From: CAZAMP01 sp964486455
GTDB taxonomy: Bacteria > Eisenbacteria > RBG-16-71-46 > CAZAMP01
Direction: 5' to 3'
NCBI GenBank assembly: GCA_964486455.1
Contig: CAZAMP010000005.1
Span: forward strand, 62,001 to 126,000
Length of the DNA: 64,000 nucleotides
Shown one piece after another: positions 48,867-58,664 of the stretch (its first letter is position 1; every line of letters starts with the position of its first letter). The notes under the pieces are model-generated. The model was not told the origin of the DNA and searched no databases. It worked only from the letters and a program-made list of their open reading frames with translations. Made by a program: the position numbers and the translations under genes.

Positions 48867-51800
48867 ATGACGATCCGTACGATTAAATCCACCGCAGGAT
48901 CATGTTTTCTCGCGGTAGCGGTGCTTCTATGCCTGGCGGGGGGGCTTCATGCCCGCGACGGCGAGGATATCGAAACGCCCCCGGTGGAGGACGCAACGTC
49001 GGCGGCGCCGGAAGACAGCGTCTCCAGCCGAGCGGCGGGCCCGTTTCGCGGCCTCTGGAGCTGGTCCGATGATCCGCGCGACCCCGCGAGTGCCCTCCTC
49101 TACAAGCATGCGAAGGCGCACGAGAGCCTGGTCCGACTGAGAGAGCTGGAGCTCGAGCTCCTCACGGCGGCCGACAGCGTGCATTTCTCGCTCTCCGACA
49201 CCGCGCGCTACTCGTCCTTCGTGCCGGAGCGCTGGTGGCTCGGGGCCGGCGGCGAGCAGATCCGAACCGAACAGGGCATCGATCTCGAGACGGGTCAGGT
49301 GTTTCGCGAGGACATCCTGAGTGGCCGGATCCTGGGTGAGCGGACCACCTACTCGCCCGACGAGTTCGTGAGCGTGGTGACGGCCTCGACCTACCGGTCG
49401 GAGTGGATCGCGGCGGGTCGGCTCGCCATCGCCCGACGTGCGGAGGGTCGTGAGCAAGATGCACTCCTCAGGCTCAGCCTGCCACCGCTTCCCGGCATCG
49501 CGGGCTCGATCTTCGGTAGGGGAGAATCGTCGCTTTCGGTCAGCGGGAGCGAACGCATTTCCGTGAACGGAACCTCTCGCTGGTTCCCCTACGACAAGAC
49601 CGCCGCACTGGGCGGCCAGTCGATGTTCCCCGATCTCGACATGAAGCAGGATCTCTTCCTCAAGCTCCAGGGGACGATCGGTGACAAGGTGCATGTCGAG
49701 ATCGACCAGAACTCGAACGCTCAGATCAACCTCGAGAACCTGGTGCGAATACGGTATGAGGGCAGCGAGGACGATGTCGTACGACGGGTCAGCCTCGGAA
49801 ACACGAGTCTCTCGCTACCGGGCACGCGCTACGTGTCGTACGGCGGTCGTCACGAGGGGCTGTTCGGTATCAGCGCCGAAGGCCAGCTCGGACCGGTGCA
49901 GATCACGACCATTGCGTCGAAGCAGGAGAGCGAAGCGACCAGCCGGTCGGTGCCCGGCCAAAACTCGGAAACCACTCCGATCCAGGACCTCCGAGCGAGT
50001 GACTACATCCATCGGAAGTATTTCTTCCTCGATACCCCCAACCGGGTCGTTGACCAAGGGGGCGATGAGCGGCTGGCACCGTTTCCGATCGAGGCGGCGA
50101 ACATACGGCTCTACCGGGACGATCGCTTCCAAGGTACGAACACGGAGCAGGAGTTCCCGTCCTACGTGACGCCTTCGGGATTGCCACCGTGCGATGAATG
50201 CATCGACGGGGTGGAGGGCGTGGATTGCGATCCGGTATTCGAACGCACCAACCTGCTGGAGCTTGTCCAGGGAACCGACTACATCGTGCACGAAGACGGC
50301 GCGCTCTTGCCCGACGGAACGCCGCGCTTTTCTTTCAGAGGCACGGTCGTCGAGCTTACGCGATCGCTCGGCGACAACGAGCTACTCGGAGCGTCCTATC
50401 TCGTGGACGTCGACGGCGACTCGAACCTGGACACGTTCGGGACCTGGTTCCTGGAGGGTGACACGACCAGCTGTCCGACATTCAAGATGGTCGCGCCGCC
50501 GATCGACCTACTGGAGTCCAATCTCACCGCCGGGGATTGGACGTCGACGCACGAGCTGGAGCTGCGGAATCTCTATCGGCTGGGAGGCCGGAACATCACG
50601 GAGGGCAGCCTCCAGCTGCAGATCTTCTGGGACAAGCCCGGTCTCACGCGCCCGACGGTCTACAGAAACGTTCCGTACATCGAGATCGTCGGGCTCGACT
50701 TGAAGCAGGAGGTGGGGCTGATCTCCGATCCCGGGCACGACGCGCGGGTGGACCGGGCCTACCTGGATCTCGGCGAGGGTATCCTACACTTCCCGCAGCT
50801 CAGGCCGTTCGCACCCGACCACTTCGACTCCACGTTCCGGCGAGTCGAAGAGGGTTGGCCCATCTACCAATTCGGCGCTCAATCCGACACGTCGGGCGTT
50901 CAGTGGGACCCCGCGATCTACGACAGCCTGAAGACCGTTTTCCGAACCGGTGGCAATACGCACAGCGAGCGCTACTTCTTCGATGGGGAGTTCAGGACGC
51001 CCAGCAGCACCATCATGCTGAACGCGTTCAACATCATCGAAGGGTCGGAGACGGTCACCGCCGGGAGCCGTGAGCTCGTTCGAGGGCGCGACTATGACAT
51101 CGACTACGAATTCGGATCCGTCACGATCAAGGAGGGAGCCAACGTCGGGGCCGATGAGGACATCAATGTCTCGTTCTCTTACGCGCCACTCTTCGGGAGC
51201 GCGTCGCGGACCTTGTTCGGCTTCTCCACCTCTCTTCGTCCGGAGGGAGGAAACTACGGATTCTCTTCCACATGGCTCTTCGAAAGCAAAGGCAATCCGG
51301 AACGCCGCGTGAAGCTGGGGGAGGAGCCGACGCGGACGTTGATCGGCGAGTTCGCCGGCAACTACAAAGCGGAGTCCACGTTCTTGACGGACCTCGTGGG
51401 CCGTCTACCGTTCTACACCCCGGCCACGCGCTCGCAGGTGACGATGGGGGGAGCGCTCGGCGTCAGCATTCCGAATCCCAACACGAAGGATCGCGCGTAC
51501 GTCGACGATTTCGACGGGGCGAGAGTCTCCAGGGAGCTCAGCATGAGCTACATCCCGTGGAAGTACTCCAGCATTCCGCAGAAGCTCGTGCAGGAGACGG
51601 GTTTGCCGCGTGACACGTTGGCCACGCGCCGCGGCGAGCAGATCTGGTACACGCCGCGCCGTGGGGCGCTCCGCCGCGATCTCAATCCCAAGCTCAGCGA
51701 AGACGAAGGTGATGACGGCACGCAGGTGCTCGAATGGTGGATGACGCCGACTACAACGGCGCCGCCGGAAGACCATTGGTACGGCTTGACGCAGGCCATG

Positions 51801-54800
51801 TCGACGGTGGGGGAGGATCTTTCGACGACGCAGTTCCTCGAGGTGTGGGTGAACGATTTCCGGGATCAGGACGTTCGCGCAAACGCCGTCTTGTACATCG
51901 ATATCGGTGAGGTGAGCGAGGACGCCGTCTGGTGGTCGTTGGGCGACAGTCTCGGCCCCGACATGGGTTTCGAGCGCCTCGACACGGAGGATGCAAACGG
52001 CGACGGGCGTCTGGATGAGAGCGTGGAGGAGAACGAGGACACGGGGTTGGACGGTATCTTCAGCGGGCAATCCGGAGATCACTCTAACGACGATTGGGAC
52101 TTCGGAGAGCACGCGGACGATGAAGATGTCCCCGAAGAAAACAAAGTCCGCTACGCGCAGATCAACGGAACGGAAGGGAACAGCAAGCTCGACTCGGAGG
52201 ATCTCGACAGCGACGGCATCCCGGACACGCGGAACCACTACTTCACGTATCGTTTCCCTCTCTCGACCAGCGACCCTGATACGGTCGTGACCAACGTCTA
52301 CCAGGATTTCGACGGCATCCTCTCGACGAACGGCTGGCGGCGTATCCGTTTCCCGCTCGGGGACGGAACGGAATACTCGAGAGAGGGCAATCCGGACTGG
52401 ACGCGCATCAAGCACGTACGAATCTGGATGACCGGAGTGCCGAAGGCGGCTCCGGTTCAGCTCGCCTCGGTCGAGCTCATCGGGAACAAGTGGCTGACCG
52501 GTGGTGAGGAGGCACCCGTTCTCGGGGCGGACAGCGATCCGGTAGACGAGGACGAGCTATTGGCCTACGGGGAGAAGTTCGCCATCTCGGAGGTGAGCAA
52601 CAAGGAAAACGGCGATATCTATGAGCCCGCGTTCGATCTGCAGCGTGACCGGAATCAGGCCGCGGAAGAGCTGGAGCGCTACTTGTCGATGGATCTCTTC
52701 AATTTTCAGAAGAACCACACGGGCACGTGCTACCGGAGATTCGCGCAGGATCAGGACTACACCCTCTACGAGACGATCGAGTTCTACACGCAGCTCGGCG
52801 TGCCGACGACGACCAACGTCGAGTTGGAGTTCTTCATTCGTCTAGGGCCGAACGATCGCAACACGTTCTATGAGTACCGTCGAAAAGTCCGGTCCGGCAA
52901 TTGGCAGCTGGTCGAGCTTCCGCTGAAGGAGTTCAGCAATTTGAAGCACGACCTGCCGTCGAACCAGCAGGTTACGAAGCAAGTGCGCGATGACGGGTCG
53001 GTTCTCACCATGGTGGGGCGACCGTCACTCACACGTGTCCGTCGAATCACGATGGGCGTGACGAACTCGAGCGGTCAAGATGACGTGACCGCGAGCGTCT
53101 GGGTCAACGAGCTTCGTCTCGACGACGTTCTCAGGCGGACGGCGACGGCCAGCCAGTTCAACATGGCGGCGACCCTTTCGGATCTCGCGACGCTCAACTT
53201 CAACTGGAAAGGCTACGACGCCGACTTCCTCCAGGTCGGGCAGACCCGCGGACGGGGTACGAGCCAGCGCAGCATCGACACCCAGAGCACGCTGCACTTC
53301 GACCGATTCGTCCCGCGCCTCCAGATGCGTCTTCCGCTCACCGCCTCGTACAGCCGGTCCGTGGACGAGCCGAAGTTCCAGACGGGATCGGACATCACGT
53401 TCGAGGGGGAGAACCAAGAACTGAACATCGCCAAGAGCATCTCGAAGAGCTTCGGCCTGAGCTATAGTCGCACGCCGTCCCAGAATCCTCTCCTTCGATA
53501 CACGATTGACGGATTCAGCGGCAACTACTCTGTCAGAAGGAACATCACGCAGCGTCCTACCTATCATGATACGAATTCGATCTGGGATGCCCGGCTGGGA
53601 TACAGCTTCTCCACCCCACGTCATGAGCTGGTTCGCCTACCGCTCGGCATGCGCTTCGACTACCTCCCCTCCACGTTCTCCGTGAGTGGCAGCGTGCGTG
53701 ACGATTTCACGGTGAAGTACCAGCGCCCATCATCCGATCTCACGCTTCCCTTGCAGTGGCAGAACTCGGATCATAGACGGTCGGCCGCTCTTGGCTGGCG
53801 GACCTCGTACCGAATGCTGAACAACCCCAACATCAAATATGACTACTCTTCGGACCGCGATCTGATGAGCAAGGGAACCGTGATCGGAGGGATGAAGCTC
53901 GGAGTCGAGACGAATCGAACCGAGAGCCTGTCCGCGAGCTACTCGTTTTCGGAGGTGACCGGAGGGCTGGCCACGCACCCGATCGGTCGCGTGCTGGCGA
54001 CGGTGGTCAACGACGTGATCATCAAGCTCAGGCCCAACCTCGGTTGGTCGAGCCGCTTCAACGGACGCACGGTATTGACCAGCACGACCGAGACCATTCG
54101 CCCGCGATCGGTCAATAACTCGGCCCGAACCACTGCACGCATCACGTTTCCGCTCAGGAATTTCATCTCGGGGGTGAGCTCGAAGGTCAAGGGTCTGGCG
54201 AAGGAGGAAGGGACCGAGACGAAGCGGGCGGAGGTGGAAGAGACGCGGAGGGGCCGTCAGGCGGCTCCGCCGGCGCACGGTCGGCGCCCCGGCGGTGGGC
54301 CGCGGGCGGGTGGGGGCCGTCGTCCGGATTTGGGGCCCGAGGGAGAGCCCGGCAAGGCGGAGGAGTCAGCGCCACGGATGCCGCTCGGGGGGAGTCTGGC
54401 GTTGCAGGACATCAACGTTCAATTCTCGCGCAACCTGACGAGTAGCTTCACGAGCCTGGATCGCATGCCGTCGATCCCGTATCAGCTTGGCCTCACTCGG
54501 GACGCGGGCCCCGAGCCCGTCGCGTTGGTCGGGAATAGCTCCCAGCTCAGCGATCAGGATCAACTGGAGATATCGAGCGGCTTCAAGCTCAGGCGTATTC
54601 GCTTCGGGAAGAAACGTCTGGGCAGCACGTTCGACCTCACCGCCCGGTATACGCGCCAGGTGGGTGACGCGTCTCAGATCTCCCTCCGCGAAGATGCGTT
54701 GACGGATGACCTCGTTTGGACGAGCCGCGTCACGAACCACACCACGCTCGTGGAATGGCCGGATATTCAGGTTTCAGGGAGTTCTCTCGAGAAGGGGGTT

Positions 54801-55382
54801 CCGTTTCTGGAGAAGCGATTCAGGAGCATCACGCTTCGGAGCCGCTACGCGCGTTCCGAGGACGTCAGCGGCGATCAGTTCAATCCCGAGACATCGATTC
54901 GGGTCGGCGCGAACTGGACCCCCTTTTTCCAGCTGGATACCTCCTTCAAGAACGGGATGCGGCTGACGATCCGGAGCAACAAGCGCAAGAGTGAGAACAT
55001 ACGCAACCAGGCGGCGGTCCGATCGATCACCACGACCCAGACCGGCGACTTCGCCATCAATCTCAATCACACCATGCAGTGGAAGAAGCATATTCCCAAC
55101 CCGCTCGGTCGTGGCAAGAAGGTCATTACCACGAGCGTGGATCTCTCGGTGGGGCTCGACATCCGAAGCACCAGAACCTTCACGAGCAGCAGCCCTTCGT
55201 ACAATGAGGTTGTTCAGACGGACAATCGCACGTTGACGTTGTCTACGGAGGCGGGCTACAAGTTCACGCGGAATATCCACGGCACGGCTGAGATCGAGTA
55301 CATCGAGCGGAAGGACAACAAGACTCTGTCCCGCACATCCCGCTCGTTGGGACTGACCCTGGCGGCGACGTTTCAGTTCTAG
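48867..55382 (+). CDS. sprA: SprA-family outer-membrane translocon (type IX secretion / gliding motility)
   Basis: A 2171-residue exported protein, the largest in the window. A signal peptide (to about residue 29) is followed by the SprA pattern, for example DKVHVEIDQNSNAQINLENL, VRRVSLGNTSLSLPGTRY and GRHEGLFGISAEGQLGP (residues 270-345), and many repeats of barrel strands. In Bacteroidota, SprA (Sov) forms the very large 36-strand pore of the type IX secretion system. Two low-complexity inserts stand out: an Asp/Glu-rich, likely calcium-binding stretch (about 1040-1125) and a Gly/Arg/Pro/Glu-rich stretch (about 1775-1840). PorV/PorQ and a sorting-domain protein lie at 6-10 kb. Confidence 0.88.
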   Translation: MTIRTIKSTAGSCFLAVAVLLCLAGGLHARDGEDIETPPVEDATSAAPEDSVSSRAAGPFRGLWSWSDDPRDPASALLYKHAKAHESLVRLRELELELLTAADSVHFSLSDTARYSSFVPERWWLGAGGEQIRTEQGIDLETGQVFREDILSGRILGERTTYSPDEFVSVVTASTYRSEWIAAGRLAIARRAEGREQDALLRLSLPPLPGIAGSIFGRGESSLSVSGSERISVNGTSRWFPYDKTAALGGQSMFPDLDMKQDLFLKLQGTIGDKVHVEIDQNSNAQINLENLVRIRYEGSEDDVVRRVSLGNTSLSLPGTRYVSYGGRHEGLFGISAEGQLGPVQITTIASKQESEATSRSVPGQNSETTPIQDLRASDYIHRKYFFLDTPNRVVDQGGDERLAPFPIEAANIRLYRDDRFQGTNTEQEFPSYVTPSGLPPCDECIDGVEGVDCDPVFERTNLLELVQGTDYIVHEDGALLPDGTPRFSFRGTVVELTRSLGDNELLGASYLVDVDGDSNLDTFGTWFLEGDTTSCPTFKMVAPPIDLLESNLTAGDWTSTHELELRNLYRLGGRNITEGSLQLQIFWDKPGLTRPTVYRNVPYIEIVGLDLKQEVGLISDPGHDARVDRAYLDLGEGILHFPQLRPFAPDHFDSTFRRVEEGWPIYQFGAQSDTSGVQWDPAIYDSLKTVFRTGGNTHSERYFFDGEFRTPSSTIMLNAFNIIEGSETVTAGSRELVRGRDYDIDYEFGSVTIKEGANVGADEDINVSFSYAPLFGSASRTLFGFSTSLRPEGGNYGFSSTWLFESKGNPERRVKLGEEPTRTLIGEFAGNYKAESTFLTDLVGRLPFYTPATRSQVTMGGALGVSIPNPNTKDRAYVDDFDGARVSRELSMSYIPWKYSSIPQKLVQETGLPRDTLATRRGEQIWYTPRRGALRRDLNPKLSEDEGDDGTQVLEWWMTPTTTAPPEDHWYGLTQAMSTVGEDLSTTQFLEVWVNDFRDQDVRANAVLYIDIGEVSEDAVWWSLGDSLGPDMGFERLDTEDANGDGRLDESVEENEDTGLDGIFSGQSGDHSNDDWDFGEHADDEDVPEENKVRYAQINGTEGNSKLDSEDLDSDGIPDTRNHYFTYRFPLSTSDPDTVVTNVYQDFDGILSTNGWRRIRFPLGDGTEYSREGNPDWTRIKHVRIWMTGVPKAAPVQLASVELIGNKWLTGGEEAPVLGADSDPVDEDELLAYGEKFAISEVSNKENGDIYEPAFDLQRDRNQAAEELERYLSMDLFNFQKNHTGTCYRRFAQDQDYTLYETIEFYTQLGVPTTTNVELEFFIRLGPNDRNTFYEYRRKVRSGNWQLVELPLKEFSNLKHDLPSNQQVTKQVRDDGSVLTMVGRPSLTRVRRITMGVTNSSGQDDVTASVWVNELRLDDVLRRTATASQFNMAATLSDLATLNFNWKGYDADFLQVGQTRGRGTSQRSIDTQSTLHFDRFVPRLQMRLPLTASYSRSVDEPKFQTGSDITFEGENQELNIAKSISKSFGLSYSRTPSQNPLLRYTIDGFSGNYSVRRNITQRPTYHDTNSIWDARLGYSFSTPRHELVRLPLGMRFDYLPSTFSVSGSVRDDFTVKYQRPSSDLTLPLQWQNSDHRRSAALGWRTSYRMLNNPNIKYDYSSDRDLMSKGTVIGGMKLGVETNRTESLSASYSFSEVTGGLATHPIGRVLATVVNDVIIKLRPNLGWSSRFNGRTVLTSTTETIRPRSVNNSARTTARITFPLRNFISGVSSKVKGLAKEEGTETKRAEVEETRRGRQAAPPAHGRRPGGGPRAGGGRRPDLGPEGEPGKAEESAPRMPLGGSLALQDINVQFSRNLTSSFTSLDRMPSIPYQLGLTRDAGPEPVALVGNSSQLSDQDQLEISSGFKLRRIRFGKKRLGSTFDLTARYTRQVGDASQISLREDALTDDLVWTSRVTNHTTLVEWPDIQVSGSSLEKGVPFLEKRFRSITLRSRYARSEDVSGDQFNPETSIRVGANWTPFFQLDTSFKNGMRLTIRSNKRKSENIRNQAAVRSITTTQTGDFAINLNHTMQWKKHIPNPLGRGKKVITTSVDLSVGLDIRSTRTFTSSSPSYNEVVQTDNRTLTLSTEAGYKFTRNIHGTAEIEYIERKDNKTLSRTSRSLGLTLAATFQF

Positions 55383-55437
55383 CTTCCCGCTTCGGTCCTT
55401 GGCGCGGGGCGCGGATCGGCATAAGGATCATCATATC

Positions 55438-55458
55438 CGCCCGGGGCCTTCCCGGGCG
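55438..55458. other. Strong 8-bp hairpin between sprA and the M28 gene
   Basis: CGCCCGGG (55438-55445), loop GCCTT, CCCGGGCG (55451-55458). There is no T-tract, so it could slow or protect a transcript end rather than terminate. Confidence 0.4.
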
Positions 55459-55481
55459 CAAACGGATCCGATTGGAGAGAG

Positions 55482-56375
55482 ATGCACAGGTTAGGTGTTT
55501 GGGTGATGGTCATCGCGCTCTTTGCGGTCGTGACCGCAGGTCAGGCGACGCCCTCGTTCGAGGGTGAGCGGGCGTTCGGACACATCGAAGCGTTGTGTGA
55601 GCTGGGGGCGCGCGTTCCCGGCTCGCCGGCCCACGAAGCCGGGTTGCGGTACATTCTGGCGGCCGTGGACCTCCCCGGGGCCCGGGTGCAGACCCAGTCC
55701 TTCAGCGGGAGAAGGCCGGACCGGGGAGAACCGGTGGAGATGGCGAACATTCGGGCGCGGTTTGGCCCGGAGGGTGCCGCGTTGGCGATCGGAAGCCACT
55801 GGGATTGCCGGTACGTGTCGAACCTGGAGCCGGATTCGACGAGACGGGGTGAGCCGGTCCCGGGCGCGAACGACGGCGCTTCAGGCGTTGCCGTCATGCT
55901 CGAGCTGGCGAGATTGCTGAGTGCGACACCGCCACCAAGGCCGGTCGAGTTGCTCTTCTTCGACGGAGAGGACCAGGGAACAGACGAGCACCCCGAGCTG
56001 TGGATTCAAGGGTCCCAATACTATGCGAGCCAGATGGGCGATGACCGGCCGTCGGGACTCATCCTCATCGATATGATCGGCGACCGGGATCTGGAGATCC
56101 CGCGTGAAGGCTACTCCGACGAGCACGCCGCCGGCCTCGTAGACGCCGTCTGGGACGCGGCCGCGCGCCTCGGTGTTCATGAGTTTGCCGACTACGTAGG
56201 GGAGCACATCATCGATGATCACGTTCCGTTTCTCCAGGCCGGCGTTGATGCTGTCTGCGTGATCGATTACCAGTATTCGAAATGGCACACGCGTTCTGAT
56301 TTACCTGAAATGTGCTCGGCGGAATCGCTTGACAAGGTCGGGAGAGTTCTCGTCGATTTCATCTACGGCCCTTGA
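55482..56375 (+). CDS. M28-fold protein, likely glutaminyl-peptide cyclotransferase
   Basis: A 297-residue exported protein with a signal peptide (MHRLGVWVMVIALFAVVTAG) and the M28 zinc-enzyme fold. Motifs are GSHWDCR, GANDGASGVAVMLE (zinc Asp), FFDGEDQG (zinc Glu), DMIGDRDLEI, DDHVPFLQAG and IDYQYSKWHTRSD (His). The DHVPF and WHT motifs fit the glutaminyl cyclase branch, which converts N-terminal Gln to pyroglutamate, better than the aminopeptidase branch. Several exported proteins here are predicted to have Gln at the mature N-terminus, which would be its substrates. An M28 aminopeptidase is the alternative. Confidence 0.75.
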   Translation: MHRLGVWVMVIALFAVVTAGQATPSFEGERAFGHIEALCELGARVPGSPAHEAGLRYILAAVDLPGARVQTQSFSGRRPDRGEPVEMANIRARFGPEGAALAIGSHWDCRYVSNLEPDSTRRGEPVPGANDGASGVAVMLELARLLSATPPPRPVELLFFDGEDQGTDEHPELWIQGSQYYASQMGDDRPSGLILIDMIGDRDLEIPREGYSDEHAAGLVDAVWDAAARLGVHEFADYVGEHIIDDHVPFLQAGVDAVCVIDYQYSKWHTRSDLPEMCSAESLDKVGRVLVDFIYGP

Positions 56376-56426
56376 CGGGCAATCGCACACATCCCTTTAA
56401 TTCCCAATTGTTTACGAATTAGGCCC

Positions 56427-56455
56427 TTGCACGGAATGTCCGCATGTTGTAGGGT
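56427..56455 (+). promoter_or_regulatory. Candidate promoter for the rimP-nusA-infB operon
   Basis: TTGCAC (56427-56432), 17-base spacer, TAGGGT (56450-56455). Expected start of transcription is near 56462, just where a hairpin begins. Confidence 0.45.
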
Positions 56456-56461
56456 GTCTCC

Positions 56462-56488
56462 GAGTGGACTTGGGCCACTCTATTTTTT
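56462..56488 (+). terminator. Terminator-like hairpin before rimP
   Basis: GAGTGG (56462-56467), loop ACTTGGG, CCACTC (56475-56480), then TATTTTTT. It could end transcripts from the M28 gene about 90 bases upstream, or act in the operon's leader. Confidence 0.65.
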
Positions 56489-56507
56489 GCTGTGCGGAGA
56501 CGGTATT

Positions 56508-56978
56508 GTGGATCTGAGGCAGCAGCTGCTCGAGCTTCTCGAGCCGGCCTTGGCTGAGGACTTCGTAGACGTTGTTGACGTTCAGATCGTCGCTGAAGGA
56601 CGTCGGCGTATCGTGCGTCTTCTGGTGGACCAGCCGGGGGGCGTCGGGATACATGACTGTGCGAACATCAGCCGGCGAGTCGAGGCGATCCTCGATACCG
56701 AGGACCTCATACCGTTCCGCTATGTTTTGGAAGTGTCGTCTCCCGGGTTGAACCGGCCGCTCCGCAAGCCTGAGCACTTCGAACGTTTCACCGGAGAGCG
56801 GATACACATTCAGATGGTTGACACCTTCGGGCCGAGGCGCCGCTTCTCGGGGAAGCTGCTCGGCCTGGAAGAAGGGTTGGTCTGTGTCCTTCCGGATGGG
56901 GGGGAGACGGTCCGGCTGCCTTTCGATTCAGTGCGTTCGGCGCGGGTCGAGATTGACCCGTGGAAGAGGAGAGAGTGA
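56508..56978 (+). CDS. rimP: Ribosome maturation factor RimP
   Basis: A 156-residue protein needed for 30S subunit assembly. The N-terminal alpha/beta domain (VDVQIVAEGRRRIVRLLVDQPGGVGIHDCANISRRVEAIL...YVLEVSSPGLNRPL) and the C-terminal Sm-like barrel are both present. The GTG at 56508 with GGAGA upstream gives the usual length; in-frame codons before it lie in the hairpin and promoter. It is followed by nusA after 4 bases. Confidence 0.93.
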   Translation: MDLRQQLLELLEPALAEDFVDVVDVQIVAEGRRRIVRLLVDQPGGVGIHDCANISRRVEAILDTEDLIPFRYVLEVSSPGLNRPLRKPEHFERFTGERIHIQMVDTFGPRRRFSGKLLGLEEGLVCVLPDGGETVRLPFDSVRSARVEIDPWKRRE

Positions 56979-56982
56979 CGTC

Positions 56983-58623
56983 ATGAACTATGAGCTTCTC
57001 GAAGCTCTAAACCAAATCGCTCGCGAAAAGAACGTCGATCGAGAGGTCCTTGTCGAGACGCTGATCGCAGGGCTCTTGTCCGCCGCTCGAAAGCGATACG
57101 GGCTCTCGGCGAATATCGACGTCCACTTCGATCGCGACCGTGGACGCATAGAGGCGAAGCTCATCCGGCATGTGGTGTCTCAGGTCGAGGATGAATCGCT
57201 CGAGGTTTCTCTGGAAGATGCGCGCGAAGCGGACTCGAAGATGAAGATCGGGTCCGAGTTCCACACGGAGCTGGACATCCAGGAGTTCGGCCGGGGGGCC
57301 GTGACCGCGGCAAAGCAGGTGCTCATTCAGCGGGTCCGTGAGGCTGAACGCGAAAAGGTTTACGAGGAGTTTCAGGATCGAGTCGGTGAGCTCGTTCGTG
57401 GAGTCGTCCAACAGGTCGATCGCCGAAACGTGCTGGTCCGCGTGGATCGCACCGAGGCCATTCTTCCCGAACGGGAGGCCCTTCACCGCGATCGCTTCTG
57501 TCAGGGCGAGCACATCACCGCGATGGTGCTCGAGGTCGATCGCCAAGCGAAGGGGCCTCAGGTCATTCTGACACGAAGTCGGCCCGATTTCCTGAGACGG
57601 CTGTTCGAGAGCGAGGTACCCGAGATCAATGAGAAGATCGTCGAGGTCCGCTCCATCGCGCGCGAGCCGGGCAGCCGCTCGAAGGTTGCCGTCTTTTCGC
57701 ACGATGATCGTGTCGACGCGGTGGGTGCCTGCGTCGGTGTGAAGGGATCACGGGTGCAGAACATTGTTCGCGAGCTGGGCGGAGAGCGGATCGACATCGT
57801 GCCATGGTCGTCTGATCCTGCGCTTTTCGTGACTCGCGCTCTGAGCCCGGCGAAAGTTCAGCGCGTTGATGTAGATGAAGAGAACGGAAGCGTAACCGTC
57901 GTCGTGGTCGACGATCAGCTCTCACTGGCGATCGGCAAGGGCGGACAGAATGTTCGTCTGGCGATGAAGCTCTCCGGCTGGAGCATAGACCTCGTAAGCG
58001 AGGGTCAGGCGGCGGAGAAGAGGGCGCTCGAGGAGATCGCGGATTTCGATCTCGAGGGGATTTCGGACCGACTGGGTCCCAAGTTGACTGAGCGCCTCAT
58101 CCAGGCGGGACTGGAGACCGCGCGGGATATTCTCCACACGACACCGGAAGCGTTGCAGGCAATCGAGGGCGTGGGGCCCAAGAGCGCCGAAAAGGCGTTA
58201 GCAAACGTTCGCGAATGCTACGAGGAGAAGGTCGAGGCCTATCGCCAGGAGCGTGAGGCCGCTCGAGCGCTGGAAGCCGCCAAGGCGGAAGATCTCGAAG
58301 ATGACGAGGAAGAGGAGCTCGAGACCGTCGACGCGACGGGTGCCGATGGGCAGGACGCCGCTCCTCAGGAAGCCGACGAGGGCGACGGAGTTTCGCTCGC
58401 GGAAGATGAGGTCGCGGAGGACGATTCGCCGGAGACGGAATCTTCGGCGGACACGGATGTTTCCGAGCCAGCGTCGGAAACGGAAACGGACGCGGACGCA
58501 GGCGACGAAGAAGAAGCCGTTGCGACCGCGGCCGGACGCGTCGCCGGGGCCGATGAACGGGATGAAGGTGATGTCTCTGAGAGCGTTGGGGCAGCAGAAG
58601 AAACCAAGCGGGAAGGCTCGTAG
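56983..58623 (+). CDS. nusA: Transcription elongation/termination factor NusA
   Basis: A 546-residue factor that binds RNA polymerase and nascent RNA. Order: N-terminal polymerase-binding domain (1-125), S1 domain (about 130-200), two KH domains (about 205-350, including GACVGVKGSRVQNIV and SLAIGKGGQNVRLAMK) and helix-hairpin-helix repeats (about 380-435). A very acidic Asp/Glu tail of roughly 100 residues (about 440-546) follows. The ATG at 56983 follows AGAGGAGAGAG. The tail is unlike that of E. coli NusA. The small ylxR gene often found between nusA and infB is missing. Confidence 0.96.
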   Translation: MNYELLEALNQIAREKNVDREVLVETLIAGLLSAARKRYGLSANIDVHFDRDRGRIEAKLIRHVVSQVEDESLEVSLEDAREADSKMKIGSEFHTELDIQEFGRGAVTAAKQVLIQRVREAEREKVYEEFQDRVGELVRGVVQQVDRRNVLVRVDRTEAILPEREALHRDRFCQGEHITAMVLEVDRQAKGPQVILTRSRPDFLRRLFESEVPEINEKIVEVRSIAREPGSRSKVAVFSHDDRVDAVGACVGVKGSRVQNIVRELGGERIDIVPWSSDPALFVTRALSPAKVQRVDVDEENGSVTVVVVDDQLSLAIGKGGQNVRLAMKLSGWSIDLVSEGQAAEKRALEEIADFDLEGISDRLGPKLTERLIQAGLETARDILHTTPEALQAIEGVGPKSAEKALANVRECYEEKVEAYRQEREAARALEAAKAEDLEDDEEEELETVDATGADGQDAAPQEADEGDGVSLAEDEVAEDDSPETESSADTDVSEPASETETDADAGDEEEAVATAAGRVAGADERDEGDVSESVGAAEETKREGS

Positions 58624-58664
58624 ATTCGAGCTCGACCGCGTTCTGACAGGACGGGGGTGAGGAC

